Program-made: the position numbers and the translations under genes
Shown: piece after piece, positions 46,024 through 56,000 of the stretch
Position numbering within the stretch: position 1 is the stretch's first letter
Layout: each line of letters begins with the position of its first letter
Source of the DNA: Aliikangiella marina
GTDB taxonomy: Bacteria; Pseudomonadota; Gammaproteobacteria; Enterobacterales; Kangiellaceae
Direction: 5' to 3'
DNA length: 64,000 bases
Assembly (NCBI RefSeq): GCF_007004765.1
Contig: NZ_VIKR01000004.1
Coordinates: 186,001-250,000 of the forward strand
The notes under the pieces: generated by a model
What the model was told of the DNA's origin: nothing
Database searches by the model: none
Seen by the model: only the letters and a program-made list of their open reading frames with translations

Positions 46024-47391
46024 TTACCGCTTACTATATTTCTCCAAGCTTTTCGGATCAAGCTGCTTTTTGTCGACTTTCAAGTAGACTGCGCCTGCTT
46101 CTGGTAAGGCAACCGCTTCGGATACCCCTTCAATTGCTTTAATTTCAGCAACTAAGCCCGGAAAAGCTTCTTCTGAAACATCCGGCATGGTCAAAGTGTA
46201 TGAGGTGACAGCCGGCGGATTTTTTAAACCGATCAGTAAGCCACCCCAAACCAACGCCATCAAACCACCCATTTGGTAAACGCCGGCTTGTCCGAAATGC
46301 TGCAATACCAACCCAGCTGCCGGGCCGCCTAAAAATGCCCCACTAAACTGAAAAGTCGAATAAACTCCCAATGCCGTACCTTTGCCGGATAAAGGCGCAA
46401 TCCGAGAAATCATCGATGGCAACAATGCTTCCATTAAATTAAAACCAGTGAAATAGACCACTATTGCGGCCACCACCGGCCAAAGCGTTAAAGTCGAACC
46501 GCCAAAAGCAAATTGTACCGCTGCAATGAGTAACACGCCGGTCAGCATGACTTTAGCATGCTGTCGATTCTTTTCGGCATAAATAATCATGGGTAACATT
46601 AGTACAACCGCCCCCACCATTGTCGCCAGATAAACCCATGAATGTTGAGCAAGGTCTACCCCAAGGGACTTCAATTGGCTTGGAAAGGCGACAAAAAATG
46701 ATGTCAGTAAAAAATGGAGAGTAAAAATGCCAAAATTGAGGCGCATCAATTGGCCGTCTTTAAATACCTGAGCAAACTGATTGGAATTGGCAATCGCATC
46801 GCGCTGCACATAGGTATGCGAAGGATTTGGCGTAAGGTACTTGATCACAAACATCGCAACCACGGCTAAAACCGCGATAACCACGAATATGCCTTGTAAT
46901 CCCAACCAACCGGTCAGCCATGGTCCAACAATCATCGCCAGCGCAAAGGCCGCACCGATGCTCATACCGATGCTCGCCATAATTTTAGTTCGCTGTTCAT
47001 CCCTTGATAAATCAGCGGCTAGCGCCATGACCGCACTCGCAATTGCGCCACAACCTTGTAATAACCGCCCGGCGATCACCCCATAAATATGGTCGCTAAA
47101 CGCTGCAACAAGACTGCCTATTGCAAACAGGGCAAGACCAAACAAGATAATTGGTTTGCGACCAAATCTATCGGAGAGCCAGCCAAATGGGATTTGAAAA
47201 ATCGCCTGCGTCAATCCATAAGCGCCAATAGCGAGTCCTATCAATGCGGGGGTATAACCGGTCAATTCTTGACCAACAATGGCGAACACCGGCAGCAGCA
47301 TAAATAATCCAAGCATCCGCAAAGCAAATACACTACTTAAAGTTAGTGCAGCTTTTTTCTCAATAGAATTCATTGCAGATTGATTATTCAT
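46024..47391 (-). CDS. MFS transporter, YajR-type, with C-terminal ferredoxin-like domain
   Basis: 455 residues. Twelve predicted transmembrane helices carry the MFS motif A in WLSDRFGRKP. A soluble C-terminal module (about 395-455, MPDVSEEAFPGLVAEIKAIE onward) resembles the YAM domain of E. coli YajR. A proton-driven drug or metabolite exporter is expected; the substrate is unknown. AAGGGC lies before the ATG. It lies 67 nt upstream of ssb, and the 213-bp gap to uvrA is divergent. Confidence 0.88.
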   Translation of the reverse strand: MNNQSAMNSIEKKAALTLSSVFALRMLGLFMLLPVFAIVGQELTGYTPALIGLAIGAYGLTQAIFQIPFGWLSDRFGRKPIILFGLALFAIGSLVAAFSDHIYGVIAGRLLQGCGAIASAVMALAADLSRDEQRTKIMASIGMSIGAAFALAMIVGPWLTGWLGLQGIFVVIAVLAVVAMFVIKYLTPNPSHTYVQRDAIANSNQFAQVFKDGQLMRLNFGIFTLHFLLTSFFVAFPSQLKSLGVDLAQHSWVYLATMVGAVVLMLPMIIYAEKNRQHAKVMLTGVLLIAAVQFAFGGSTLTLWPVVAAIVVYFTGFNLMEALLPSMISRIAPLSGKGTALGVYSTFQFSGAFLGGPAAGLVLQHFGQAGVYQMGGLMALVWGGLLIGLKNPPAVTSYTLTMPDVSEEAFPGLVAEIKAIEGVSEAVALPEAGAVYLKVDKKQLDPKSLEKYSKR

Positions 47392-47489
47392 TTTGCCCTT
47401 AAGACTGTGATTGCGTTATTATGGTTAGTTCGTTTTTCGCGCATTGCTAAAATATCCAAATAGCAATTTTTCTCGTAAAACCTGAAAGC

Positions 47490-47507
47490 CCAGTTGGGTT
47501 CAACTGG
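47490..47507. promoter_or_regulatory. Inverted repeat in the uvrA/MFS divergent region
   Basis: CCAGTTG-GGTT-CAACTGG is a perfect 7-bp palindrome with a 4-nt spacer, about 100 nt before the uvrA ATG. It does not fit the gammaproteobacterial LexA box (CTGT-N8-ACAG), and I see no such box elsewhere in the 213-bp gap. Confidence 0.4.
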
Positions 47508-47604
47508 TGCAATCGCTCGCTTTTTGCGACTAGATTGCAAAGCTTAACATCAAGTTTTCGTTCGCATTGAATTAACTCAAAACCGGCATTATACAAGAAC
47601 ACTA

Positions 47605-50433
47605 ATGGATCACATAGAAGTCAGGGGTGCTAAAACCCACAATCTAAAAAATATCGATGTCACTTTGCCTCGCGACAAGCTGATCGTGATAACCGGCCTG
47701 TCCGGTTCTGGGAAGTCATCCTTAGCTTTTGATACCTTGTACGCAGAGGGTCAAAGGCGTTATGTCGAATCTTTGTCTGCTTATGCACGGCAATTTCTAT
47801 CACTGATGGAAAAGCCGGATGTCGAACACATCGAAGGGTTATCGCCTGCGATTTCGATTGAACAAAAATCGACCTCTCACAACCCGCGCTCGACCGTAGG
47901 TACTATCACAGAGATCTATGACTACCTAAGACTATTATTCGCCCGTGTCGGCACGCCATACTGTCCAGAGCACAACCTTAAGCTGGAAGCACAAACGGTC
48001 AGCCAAATGGTTGACCACACGCTTGCATTGCCAGAAGGCAGTAAGCTGTTGTTGTTGGCGCCGGTCGTCAGAAACCGCAAAGGTGAGCATGTCCAGTTAT
48101 TTGAAGAGTTACAAGCCAAAGGTTTTGTGCGCGCAAGAGTGAATGGCAAGACTTACGAACTCACTGAAGTGCCTAAGTTAGAACTGCACAAAAAACATAC
48201 GATAGAAGTAGTCGTCGATCGCTTTAAGGTTCGTAAAGATTTAAAACAACGACTCGCGGAATCTTTTGAAACGGCGCTAGAACTTGCCGACGGCCTCGCC
48301 ATGATTGCGCCGATGGAAGACAAAAGTGATCTTGAAGAAGTATTGTTTTCCGCAAAGTTTGCCTGCCCAGAATGTGGTCACAGTTTATCTGAACTAGAAC
48401 CTCGCCTGTTTTCTTTTAACAACCCGGCCGGTGCTTGCGGAACCTGTGATGGTCTGGGTGTTGATCAATTTTTTGATCCGGATCGCATCGTGGTTAACCC
48501 TGAAATATCGCTTGCTGGTGGTGCAATTCGTGGCTGGGACCGAAGGAATATTTATTATTTCCACATGCTCAATTCGTTGGCTGATCACTATGGGTTTGAC
48601 ATTGAAAAGCCATTCAACAAATTAGCCAAAAAACACCAGAAGACCATTCTTTTTGGTAGCGGCAATACCAAGATTGAATTCACCTATGCCAATGACCGCG
48701 GCGACGTCATGACACGCAACCACAAATTCGAAGGCGTTATCCCGAATATGCAAAGACGCTTTCGTGAAACTGAATCGATGGCAGTACGCGAAGAGTTACA
48801 AAAGTACATGACAACCCAAGCTTGTCCTTCCTGTGGTGGAAGCCGCCTGAAAGAAGAAGCACGACACGTTTTAATCAAAAATCATAATTTGCCGCAGTTA
48901 ACCGCGTTGCCGATAGATGAAGCACACACATTTTTTAGCAAGTTAAAGCTACCTGGCAAGCGAGGAAAAATTGCAGAAAAAATTCTTCGGGAAATTTGTT
49001 CTCGTTTAGAGTTTTTGGTGAATGTTGGCTTGGAATATCTATCAATGGAACGTAGCGCGGAAACTTTGTCAGGTGGAGAAGCACAACGTATTCGACTGGC
49101 CAGTCAAATTGGTGCCGGTCTGGTCGGCGTTATGTATGTTCTTGACGAACCTTCGATTGGCTTACACCAACGAGACAATGAAAGACTATTAAAGACGCTT
49201 GTCCATCTGCGCGATTTAGGAAACACCGTGTTAGTCGTTGAACATGATGAGGATGCCATCCGTACTGCCGATCATGTTTTAGATATTGGACCCGGTGCTG
49301 GCGTCCATGGGGGTGAAGTTGTTGCAGAAGGTACCCTAAAAGACATTCTTAAAAATAAAAAATCGCTCACGGGTCAATACCTCTCGGGTAAACAAAAGAT
49401 CGATATCCCGGAAAAACGTCATGCTGCTCGCGATGGCGAACATCTTGTATTGTCTGGTGCAACTGGCAACAACTTGCAAAGTGTTGAACTGAAATTACCC
49501 GTTGGCGTATTCACATGTGTTACCGGCGTTTCTGGTTCAGGTAAATCAACCCTAGTTAATGACACCTTGTACCCAATCGCAGCCACCCAATTAAATAAAG
49601 CCTCAACCTTAACACCCTCGCCTTATGAGTCATGCGAAGGAATGGATTTGTTTGATAAGGTGGTTGATATCGACCAAAGTCCAATCGGTCGAACGCCCCG
49701 CTCAAACCCTGCGACTTACACCGGTATTTTTACGCCGATTCGAGAGCTTTTCTCTGGCACTCAAGAAGCACGTTCTCGAGGCTACAAGCCTGGTCGATTT
49801 AGTTTTAATGTTAAAGGCGGTCGTTGTGAAGCTTGTCAGGGCGACGGCGTAATCAAAGTCGAAATGCACTTTTTACCCGATATTTACGTGCCCTGTGATA
49901 TCTGTAAAGGAAAGCGTTACAACCGAGAAACTTTGGAAGTCACTTACAAGCAAAAGAATATTCATGAAGTGTTAGAAATGACGGTCGAAGATGCTCGCGA
50001 ATTCTTTGATGCTATTCCGGTGATTGCGCGTAAATTGCAAACCTTAATTGATGTTGGTTTGTCTTACATCCGGTTAGGGCAAGCTGCGACGACTTTGTCG
50101 GGTGGTGAAGCACAAAGGGTTAAATTATCACGAGAACTCAGTAAACGCGACACCGGCAAAACTTTATATATTCTCGATGAACCAACAACGGGTCTTCACT
50201 TCCATGATGTAAAACAATTACTCGCCGTACTCCATCGTCTTCGTGATCATGGTAATACGGTTCTCGTTATTGAACACAACCTCGATGTGATAAAAACAGC
50301 AGATTGGATCATCGATTTGGGACCCGAAGGTGGTAATAAAGGTGGTCAAATTATCGCAGAAGGAACGCCTGAGAAAGTCGCCAAAGTCAGAAAGTCTCAT
50401 ACCGGCCGTTTCTTGAAGGATATGCTTAAGTAG
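47605..50433 (+). CDS. uvrA: Excinuclease ABC subunit A
   Basis: 942 residues, full length for UvrA. Two ABC ATPase modules carry Walker [14 protein letters not shown] (about residue 31) and [13 protein letters not shown] (about 640), each with an LSGGEAQR signature and a downstream Walker B ([11 protein letters not shown] and [11 protein letters not shown]). Zinc-binding CxxC sets occur at [14 protein letters not shown] and [16 protein letters not shown]. It recognises bulky DNA lesions and loads UvrB in nucleotide excision repair. It is divergent from the MFS/ssb genes. Confidence 0.98.
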   Translation: MDHIEVRGAKTHNLKNIDVTLPRDKLIVITGLSGSGKSSLAFDTLYAEGQRRYVESLSAYARQFLSLMEKPDVEHIEGLSPAISIEQKSTSHNPRSTVGTITEIYDYLRLLFARVGTPYCPEHNLKLEAQTVSQMVDHTLALPEGSKLLLLAPVVRNRKGEHVQLFEELQAKGFVRARVNGKTYELTEVPKLELHKKHTIEVVVDRFKVRKDLKQRLAESFETALELADGLAMIAPMEDKSDLEEVLFSAKFACPECGHSLSELEPRLFSFNNPAGACGTCDGLGVDQFFDPDRIVVNPEISLAGGAIRGWDRRNIYYFHMLNSLADHYGFDIEKPFNKLAKKHQKTILFGSGNTKIEFTYANDRGDVMTRNHKFEGVIPNMQRRFRETESMAVREELQKYMTTQACPSCGGSRLKEEARHVLIKNHNLPQLTALPIDEAHTFFSKLKLPGKRGKIAEKILREICSRLEFLVNVGLEYLSMERSAETLSGGEAQRIRLASQIGAGLVGVMYVLDEPSIGLHQRDNERLLKTLVHLRDLGNTVLVVEHDEDAIRTADHVLDIGPGAGVHGGEVVAEGTLKDILKNKKSLTGQYLSGKQKIDIPEKRHAARDGEHLVLSGATGNNLQSVELKLPVGVFTCVTGVSGSGKSTLVNDTLYPIAATQLNKASTLTPSPYESCEGMDLFDKVVDIDQSPIGRTPRSNPATYTGIFTPIRELFSGTQEARSRGYKPGRFSFNVKGGRCEACQGDGVIKVEMHFLPDIYVPCDICKGKRYNRETLEVTYKQKNIHEVLEMTVEDAREFFDAIPVIARKLQTLIDVGLSYIRLGQAATTLSGGEAQRVKLSRELSKRDTGKTLYILDEPTTGLHFHDVKQLLAVLHRLRDHGNTVLVIEHNLDVIKTADWIIDLGPEGGNKGGQIIAEGTPEKVAKVRKSHTGRFLKDMLK

Positions 50434-50453
50434 TTTGCATGCGAGACGATTAG

Positions 50454-50480
50454 CAGCCGGGCAAGTTTATTGCTCGGCTG
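50454..50480 (+). terminator. Hairpin after uvrA
   Basis: CAGCCGGGCAA-N5-TTGCTCGGCTG (one mismatch) is followed by TTAAATG. It lies about 20 nt after the uvrA stop and overlaps the stop codon of the convergent gene. A shared terminator is plausible, though the T-run is short. Confidence 0.55.
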
Positions 50481-51387
50481 TTAAATGATTATGATCAAAA
50501 TTTTTCAAAATAAACGGTAGCCAATATTTTTTGTTGTGATTTTTATTTATCTTTGACACGAAAGGGTTATTTAGATGGAATAACTTTCGTTTCTCTAGGT
50601 TAGCTTGCTTTATCGCCACACCAAAATACTGATTAAAAAGTCGGTCAAAGCTGCCGTCATTGATGGCTTTAATCAAACCAAACTCAATTCGCTCTTTCAG
50701 CCCTTGATTATCTTTTGCGACAAAAAAATACACTGGCAAATCATAATAAATCAGCAGCGCGTTATCGACTTTCATTTCCGGATATTCTTGACTCAATAGC
50801 CTATGCTCTCGATAGATTTCATTGATTCCTCGTGGAAATGCATCAAAACGCTCAGCGTTTAGCATCTTAAACAAACTGTTATAGTCGGTGACTGGCGTCA
50901 CCAGTAAACCGGCATCTTCGAAGATCAATTTATCCAGCCACCCGGCTCCTTGGCCAAAATTCAGTGTTTTTAGTTCCACAAAATCATTGATCTTCGCTAA
51001 TCGATCAACTTGATTGTTTTTGACCAACATCAGCCTTATTCCCTGAATCCCTTTTACCAGAGGAATAGGAATCGCAAGCATAGACTCGCTTAACTCTGTG
51101 GAGTCCGGCGAGGTCATAATGTTGAGGTACTTACCTTTTCTTACTTCTTTAGGGATCCGAGAACTGGGAATAACAAAATCACCATTACGCAACTGGTATG
51201 CACCATACTTTTGCGCTGACTTTTCGAGGGCGAGTGTTAATAACTCATAAAAATACTGATCTCGAATATCCGAGTTACTGGCAGGCTTTGGATAGATAAC
51301 GGCCAACCTTCCTTCATCCGCCAATAGATCAGCAGATGTTAAAACGCTCAGAAAAATACAATTAAACGCGATAAAAATACGTTTCAT
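50467..51387 (-). CDS. Periplasmic solute-binding-like protein (SBP family 3 type)
   Basis: 306 residues. A signal peptide (FIAFNCIFLSVLTSADLLA) is followed by a two-lobed periplasmic binding fold: LAVIYPKPASNSDIRDQYFY, a hinge region at VKGIQGIRLMLVKNNQ, and the second lobe with RFDAFPRGINEIYREH. There are no transporter genes beside it. Orphan proteins of this kind in marine gammaproteobacteria often have lost transport roles or act as sensors. The ligand is not predictable. Confidence 0.72.
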   Translation of the reverse strand: MKRIFIAFNCIFLSVLTSADLLADEGRLAVIYPKPASNSDIRDQYFYELLTLALEKSAQKYGAYQLRNGDFVIPSSRIPKEVRKGKYLNIMTSPDSTELSESMLAIPIPLVKGIQGIRLMLVKNNQVDRLAKINDFVELKTLNFGQGAGWLDKLIFEDAGLLVTPVTDYNSLFKMLNAERFDAFPRGINEIYREHRLLSQEYPEMKVDNALLIYYDLPVYFFVAKDNQGLKERIEFGLIKAINDGSFDRLFNQYFGVAIKQANLEKRKLFHLNNPFVSKINKNHNKKYWLPFILKNFDHNHLTAEQ

Positions 51388-51598
51388 GGCTTCTCAATTG
51401 AAGTTAGGTTCTATTTCGACAATGATTAATGGCGGTATTATATCGTTATGCAAGCAAATCGTTTGATTTTGAATGTGAAAAAGTATTAACTGGCTTAACT
51501 GGTTGATATTAATGATATATTTACAACATGTTTTGCGCTTTTGAAAGGCATTTGTAAACCGAGTTCTTAGTTTGCAAACCCAATAACAAGGAATTCTT

Positions 51599-52765
51599 AT
51601 GATAAATCGGTTCTCTCATCAAATTTTAGCGTCTGCTTTAACGTTGGTTATATTCCTCAACCCCTATGCATTATTCGCTAAATCCAGCGCAAGTCAACTT
51701 GATCAGTTATTTCAAGCTGCAGCAGATTCTAATACCGTTCCAGGTATCAGCGTTGCAATTGCGAATAATTCGGGTGTGATTTATGCCAAAGGCTTTGGCT
51801 TTGCTGATATCGAAAACAAAGTCCCAATGTCACCGACGACAAAGTTACGAATAGGTAGTGTTTCCAAAGTAATGGCAACCGCTGCTTTGATGAGAATGGT
51901 TGAGGATAATAAAGTCGATTTAGCGGTAAATGTTGAAGACTTAGTAGATGCATGGCCGAAAACCCATGCTGATATAAATTTTTATCATTTAACCGGACAT
52001 ACCTCAGGGATCCGTCATTATCAAGGTAGTGCTGAATTTTTATCAAATAAGCAGTACAACTCTCGCGTGGAAAGTCTGAATATTTTTAAAGACGATCCAC
52101 TCCGTTTTACACCCGGCGAAAAGTTTGGATATTCCACCTACGCTTGGACTTTGATTAGTGCTGCACTGGAAAAAGCCGATGGTAAAAGAGATTTTAATCA
52201 GCTAATGCAAGATTATGTTTTTAATCCGCTTAACATGAAACACTCTTTACTAGAAAAACCTTTGACTGAAGTTGCTGAATCACAAAAACCTTATTCGGTT
52301 TCAGCTGGCAAGCTGGTTGATTCACGTGAGGTCAATAACAGCTACAAGTATGCAGGTGGAGGAATTTTATCAACACCAACTGACGTGGTTAATTTTGCCA
52401 TGGCGCATACCAAGCCTGGTTATCTTAAAAAGCAAACTCTCGAACAGATGTTTACCAATCAGCGTTTTAACGATGGTAAGAAAAACCAATATGGAATTGG
52501 TTGGCGGGTCGGTTTTGAGCGGCAAATTGCGCGATTAAAAGGTGACTCAGATGAAGAGAAAAGATTAGTTGAAATTATGCAACGTCATCCAAATTCTGTG
52601 TTTCATAGCGGCGGCAGTATGGGCGCGTCAAGCATGTTAATTTTGTGTTTGGATCATAATCATGCTGCGGCAATGGTAAAAAATGTCGATGGGGATCGTT
52701 CGTCTAATTTGATGAATTTGACTTTGTTGGCGTTGGATGTGGCTATGGGGGATCCTTACAAATAA
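51599..52765 (+). CDS. Exported serine hydrolase, class C beta-lactamase/PBP family
   Basis: 388 residues with a signal peptide (to about residue 27, LFA). The catalytic SxxK is Ser87-Val-Ser-Lys90 in RIGSVSKVM. The second motif Y-x-N/S appears as FGYSTYAW, and the third (KTG equivalent) as HSGGS near residue 340. Such proteins are esterases, D-aminopeptidases or peptidoglycan-active enzymes in the periplasm more often than true lactamases. Single gene, with AAGGAATTCTT just before the ATG. Confidence 0.85.
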   Translation: MINRFSHQILASALTLVIFLNPYALFAKSSASQLDQLFQAAADSNTVPGISVAIANNSGVIYAKGFGFADIENKVPMSPTTKLRIGSVSKVMATAALMRMVEDNKVDLAVNVEDLVDAWPKTHADINFYHLTGHTSGIRHYQGSAEFLSNKQYNSRVESLNIFKDDPLRFTPGEKFGYSTYAWTLISAALEKADGKRDFNQLMQDYVFNPLNMKHSLLEKPLTEVAESQKPYSVSAGKLVDSREVNNSYKYAGGGILSTPTDVVNFAMAHTKPGYLKKQTLEQMFTNQRFNDGKKNQYGIGWRVGFERQIARLKGDSDEEKRLVEIMQRHPNSVFHSGGSMGASSMLILCLDHNHAAAMVKNVDGDRSSNLMNLTLLALDVAMGDPYK

Positions 52766-53066
52766 GAGCTTGATAGTTTCTGATTAGCCATAAAAGTTAC
52801 ATCTAAACCTATGAGAGTTATGTACTCGGGTGTTTTAAATGACATTGGGTATATCGCCCCTATTAGAAAGTATACTTTCCAAAATTTCTATAAACTGATT
52901 ACTCAAATAATAAAGCAATATTGGGTATCATCTATCTCTTAATATCGATTTCACTTGTCATTCGCCAAGATACTCTCATCCTTAAAATAAAAAAGCGCAT
53001 TAACTCAGCGTTAATGCGCGAACTATGATATAAGCGTTTAACTAAACTTCAAGTCAGTAAACTTTT
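52766..53066. other. Convergent intergenic region between serine hydrolase and RHS genes
   Basis: Apart from the terminator at 52995-53019, I see nothing in this AT-rich 0.3-kb stretch. In particular there is no immunity gene next to the RHS gene end. Confidence 0.6.
52995..53019 (-). terminator. Intrinsic terminator of the RHS gene
   Basis: GCGCATTAA-N7-TTAATGCGC, a perfect 9-bp stem followed on the minus strand by TTTTTTATTTT, 48 nt after the RHS stop. Confidence 0.85.
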
Positions 53067-56000
53067 TTACTCCTCATCACATGGACATCCGAGTTTTCTT
53101 TGGCGGGCAGCTTCTCGTCTACTCCAAAACCTAGCAGTAAAGTCTTCATTTCCACCGAGCTCATCGGGAACAAGACTATTAATCATTATCTGCGTTGCGG
53201 ATGACGCTGCATTACCGACAATATCATTAGACAAGTTCTCGTAAATACCACCAACAGCTCCTCCAATTTGGCCAACTGCGGCCTGAGTTCCGAGGCCGCT
53301 CATGGATGGCGCATTATCATTACTCATGCCTAGAGCGTCTACTGCCGCATCAACAGCGCTGCTCACAGCCATACTGTTAAACGCTTCCATTCCAGCTTGT
53401 ACTAATCTGCTAGAAGGTTTATAGAGTCTATTTAAGTAACGCTCTAATATTCCCGAAACAGCTCCCTTACCAGCTCCTACTAGAACGCTGCCTAATGTTG
53501 CACACCTTTTTTGTGCAGCGCTAATGAGACCATTTCCGCCAGCGAACACACCTGCACAAGCATTTGGATTTCTCGTACACATTGTAAGTGTCGTGAACAA
53601 GCCATATTGATCAGTACCTTGTACTGGGTTCTGATGCACGTACCCGTAGGTATTTGATCCATCATATAAACCAAGAGGATCACTCTGGATATAACGGCCA
53701 ATCTCAGGATCATAATCACGGAAGTAATTGTGATGCAATCCAGACTCTTGGTCATAGTATTGGCCAAGGAAACGGATATTATTAACGATTGTTTCGTGAA
53801 CAACTGTAGCGTCACCGAAGGGAGTATATTCAGCTTGCCAAACAATATTTTGATTAACATCTGTCATTAACTCCGGAGTGCCCAAATGCGAGTTGTGGTA
53901 ATAATAAACGTTATCACCAACTAGCTGCGCCAGCGGCTGGTTGTTAAAATGAACGTACTCTTTTATAGTGTTGCCTTGCCCGTCCGCTTCTGCAATCAAA
54001 CTACCATTAGGCCCATAAATATAATGCGTTTCAACACCACTAGTAGCTTTAATACTCCGTTCGCCATTTGCATTATAAGTATACGTTGTTGTTGCTCCGC
54101 CAATACTTGACGAGCTCATACGGTTAGCTTGGTTGTATGTAAAAGTTAAACTATCTTTTCGAACGGTATTCCCGTTCTCATCATACTCGAAAATCGTCGA
54201 TCCAGTACCATCTATCTGAGTCAATTTACCAGCAGTTGCAGGGCTCGCTTGACTTGCTTCGCCACCAGTGGTTCCAGTCGCTAAACTAGCAATTTCTTCA
54301 ACGGTTAAAGCACGATTAAACAGCATTAATTCATCCACGCTTCCAACCATCCCATTGAATCCGCTTTGATTTGCACCAATGGTAAATAGTCGACTAGTCG
54401 TCGGTGGAGTCGCGTTGTTAGAAGATGCTACTTCAACTCCATTGATATAGAAGCGAAGCGTTCCATCTTTTAAAGTGCCAGTCCAATGCTGCCATTCGCC
54501 GGCATAACTAGAATAATCAGTTCTAGCGATCGAGCTGCCCGCTCCGGTATACGCACCACACATTCCCAGGTAACAATAGAAACCAAAATCTCCACGCGCC
54601 CAGAACAGGCCTTGCCCTAGAACAAATCCGATAGATTGAACGTCAGTAATCTTAACCCAAAAACTAATGCTCAGCTCATCAGTGGTTCCCCATGAGGCCG
54701 GGGTAGTAACAATGGCATAGTCTTGTGAGCTGGGCATGTGGATCCCGTCATTAACTTTGCCTGACTCATATTGAGTCGCCCAACGAAGTTCAGTGGTTGC
54801 GCCGGGATTATTTGAATCATTATTGTCGGAATCAAATCGGTAATGTGAAATGGCTTGTGCGCTGACATCGCTGCCAGTTGAAGCCGCATATGAATAGCTT
54901 TGGATTTGACCGTTGTCGGCTTTTTGAGTTCTGTCGCCAACACGGTTGTAAGCAAAACCAAAATCACCGTAGCTGCCGCTCGCCGTTACTATACGGCTGA
55001 GGGAGTCATAAGTAAAAGTATCACTGCTAGGGATATTAATATTATTGATATTTGTGATGTTATTAACTAAGTCATATTGATAACTTTTTTCACTAATCCC
55101 AAAAGTTTTACTCTCCACTTGACGATAATCTTGGTCATAAGTATTAACATGACTAAGACCATTACCGTACTGGAAAGACTCGAGCGGACCAAACGGCAAA
55201 TAATTAAGGTTTGAAGCAATAGATTTAGTTTGGTTGTTAATTGTTGCATTGATGCTTTCGACTAATCCATTCGCGCCGTAAACGTAATCAATTCTTGTAC
55301 CAGAAGGATAAGTGATCCCTGTGGCTCGCCCAACAGTGTTATAGTGATAATCAGTAACATAATTCTTACCATTAATAACTTTGGTTTCTTGGGTTACCTT
55401 ACCAAAAGCGTTATAAACGTAGGAAGTAGATCCTGATGCATCGCTTACAAAGGTTAATCGACCAATACCTTTATTACCATTAGCAACATCATCATATGAG
55501 AAAGCTACGTTTTCTGACCCGTCCGAATAGACTCTTGTCTTAACTCGATTTAATGCATCGTAGGTGTATGTTACCGTTACCCCTCTTGCGTCGGTTTTCG
55601 TTAAGAGGTTTCCAGCGTTGTCATATGTAAAGGTTGTTAGTCCTGTATCTTCACTGTTTAAATTGATAAGCTCACCGAATGCATTGTAGTTGTAGACTGT
55701 CTGTTTACCTTCGGCATCAGTAACAACTTTTATCTTTCCTTCGCTATTGTATTCAAAGTCAGTTTCACCGTTGGCTGCATCTACAGTTTTGCTAATTCGG
55801 TTAAACGCGTCAAAGATCGATGTCGTCGTATTATTAAGAGCATTGGTGTCAGTTTTTGGATTACCTTCTTCATCATAGGTAAATTCATTAAATTGACCTG
55901 AGTTACCAAGCACTTTAGTAAGTTGTCCAATTGCATTAAATATTGAGGTTTGCAGCTTTAAAAGATTACTTGAATCGTCTTTGATTTTCGTTTCTGTAAC

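Noticed and set aside
53492-53860. 122-codon frame within the RHS gene, possible separate toxin or immunity
   Set aside because: Same strand but another phase over the conserved RHS core; a shadow frame.
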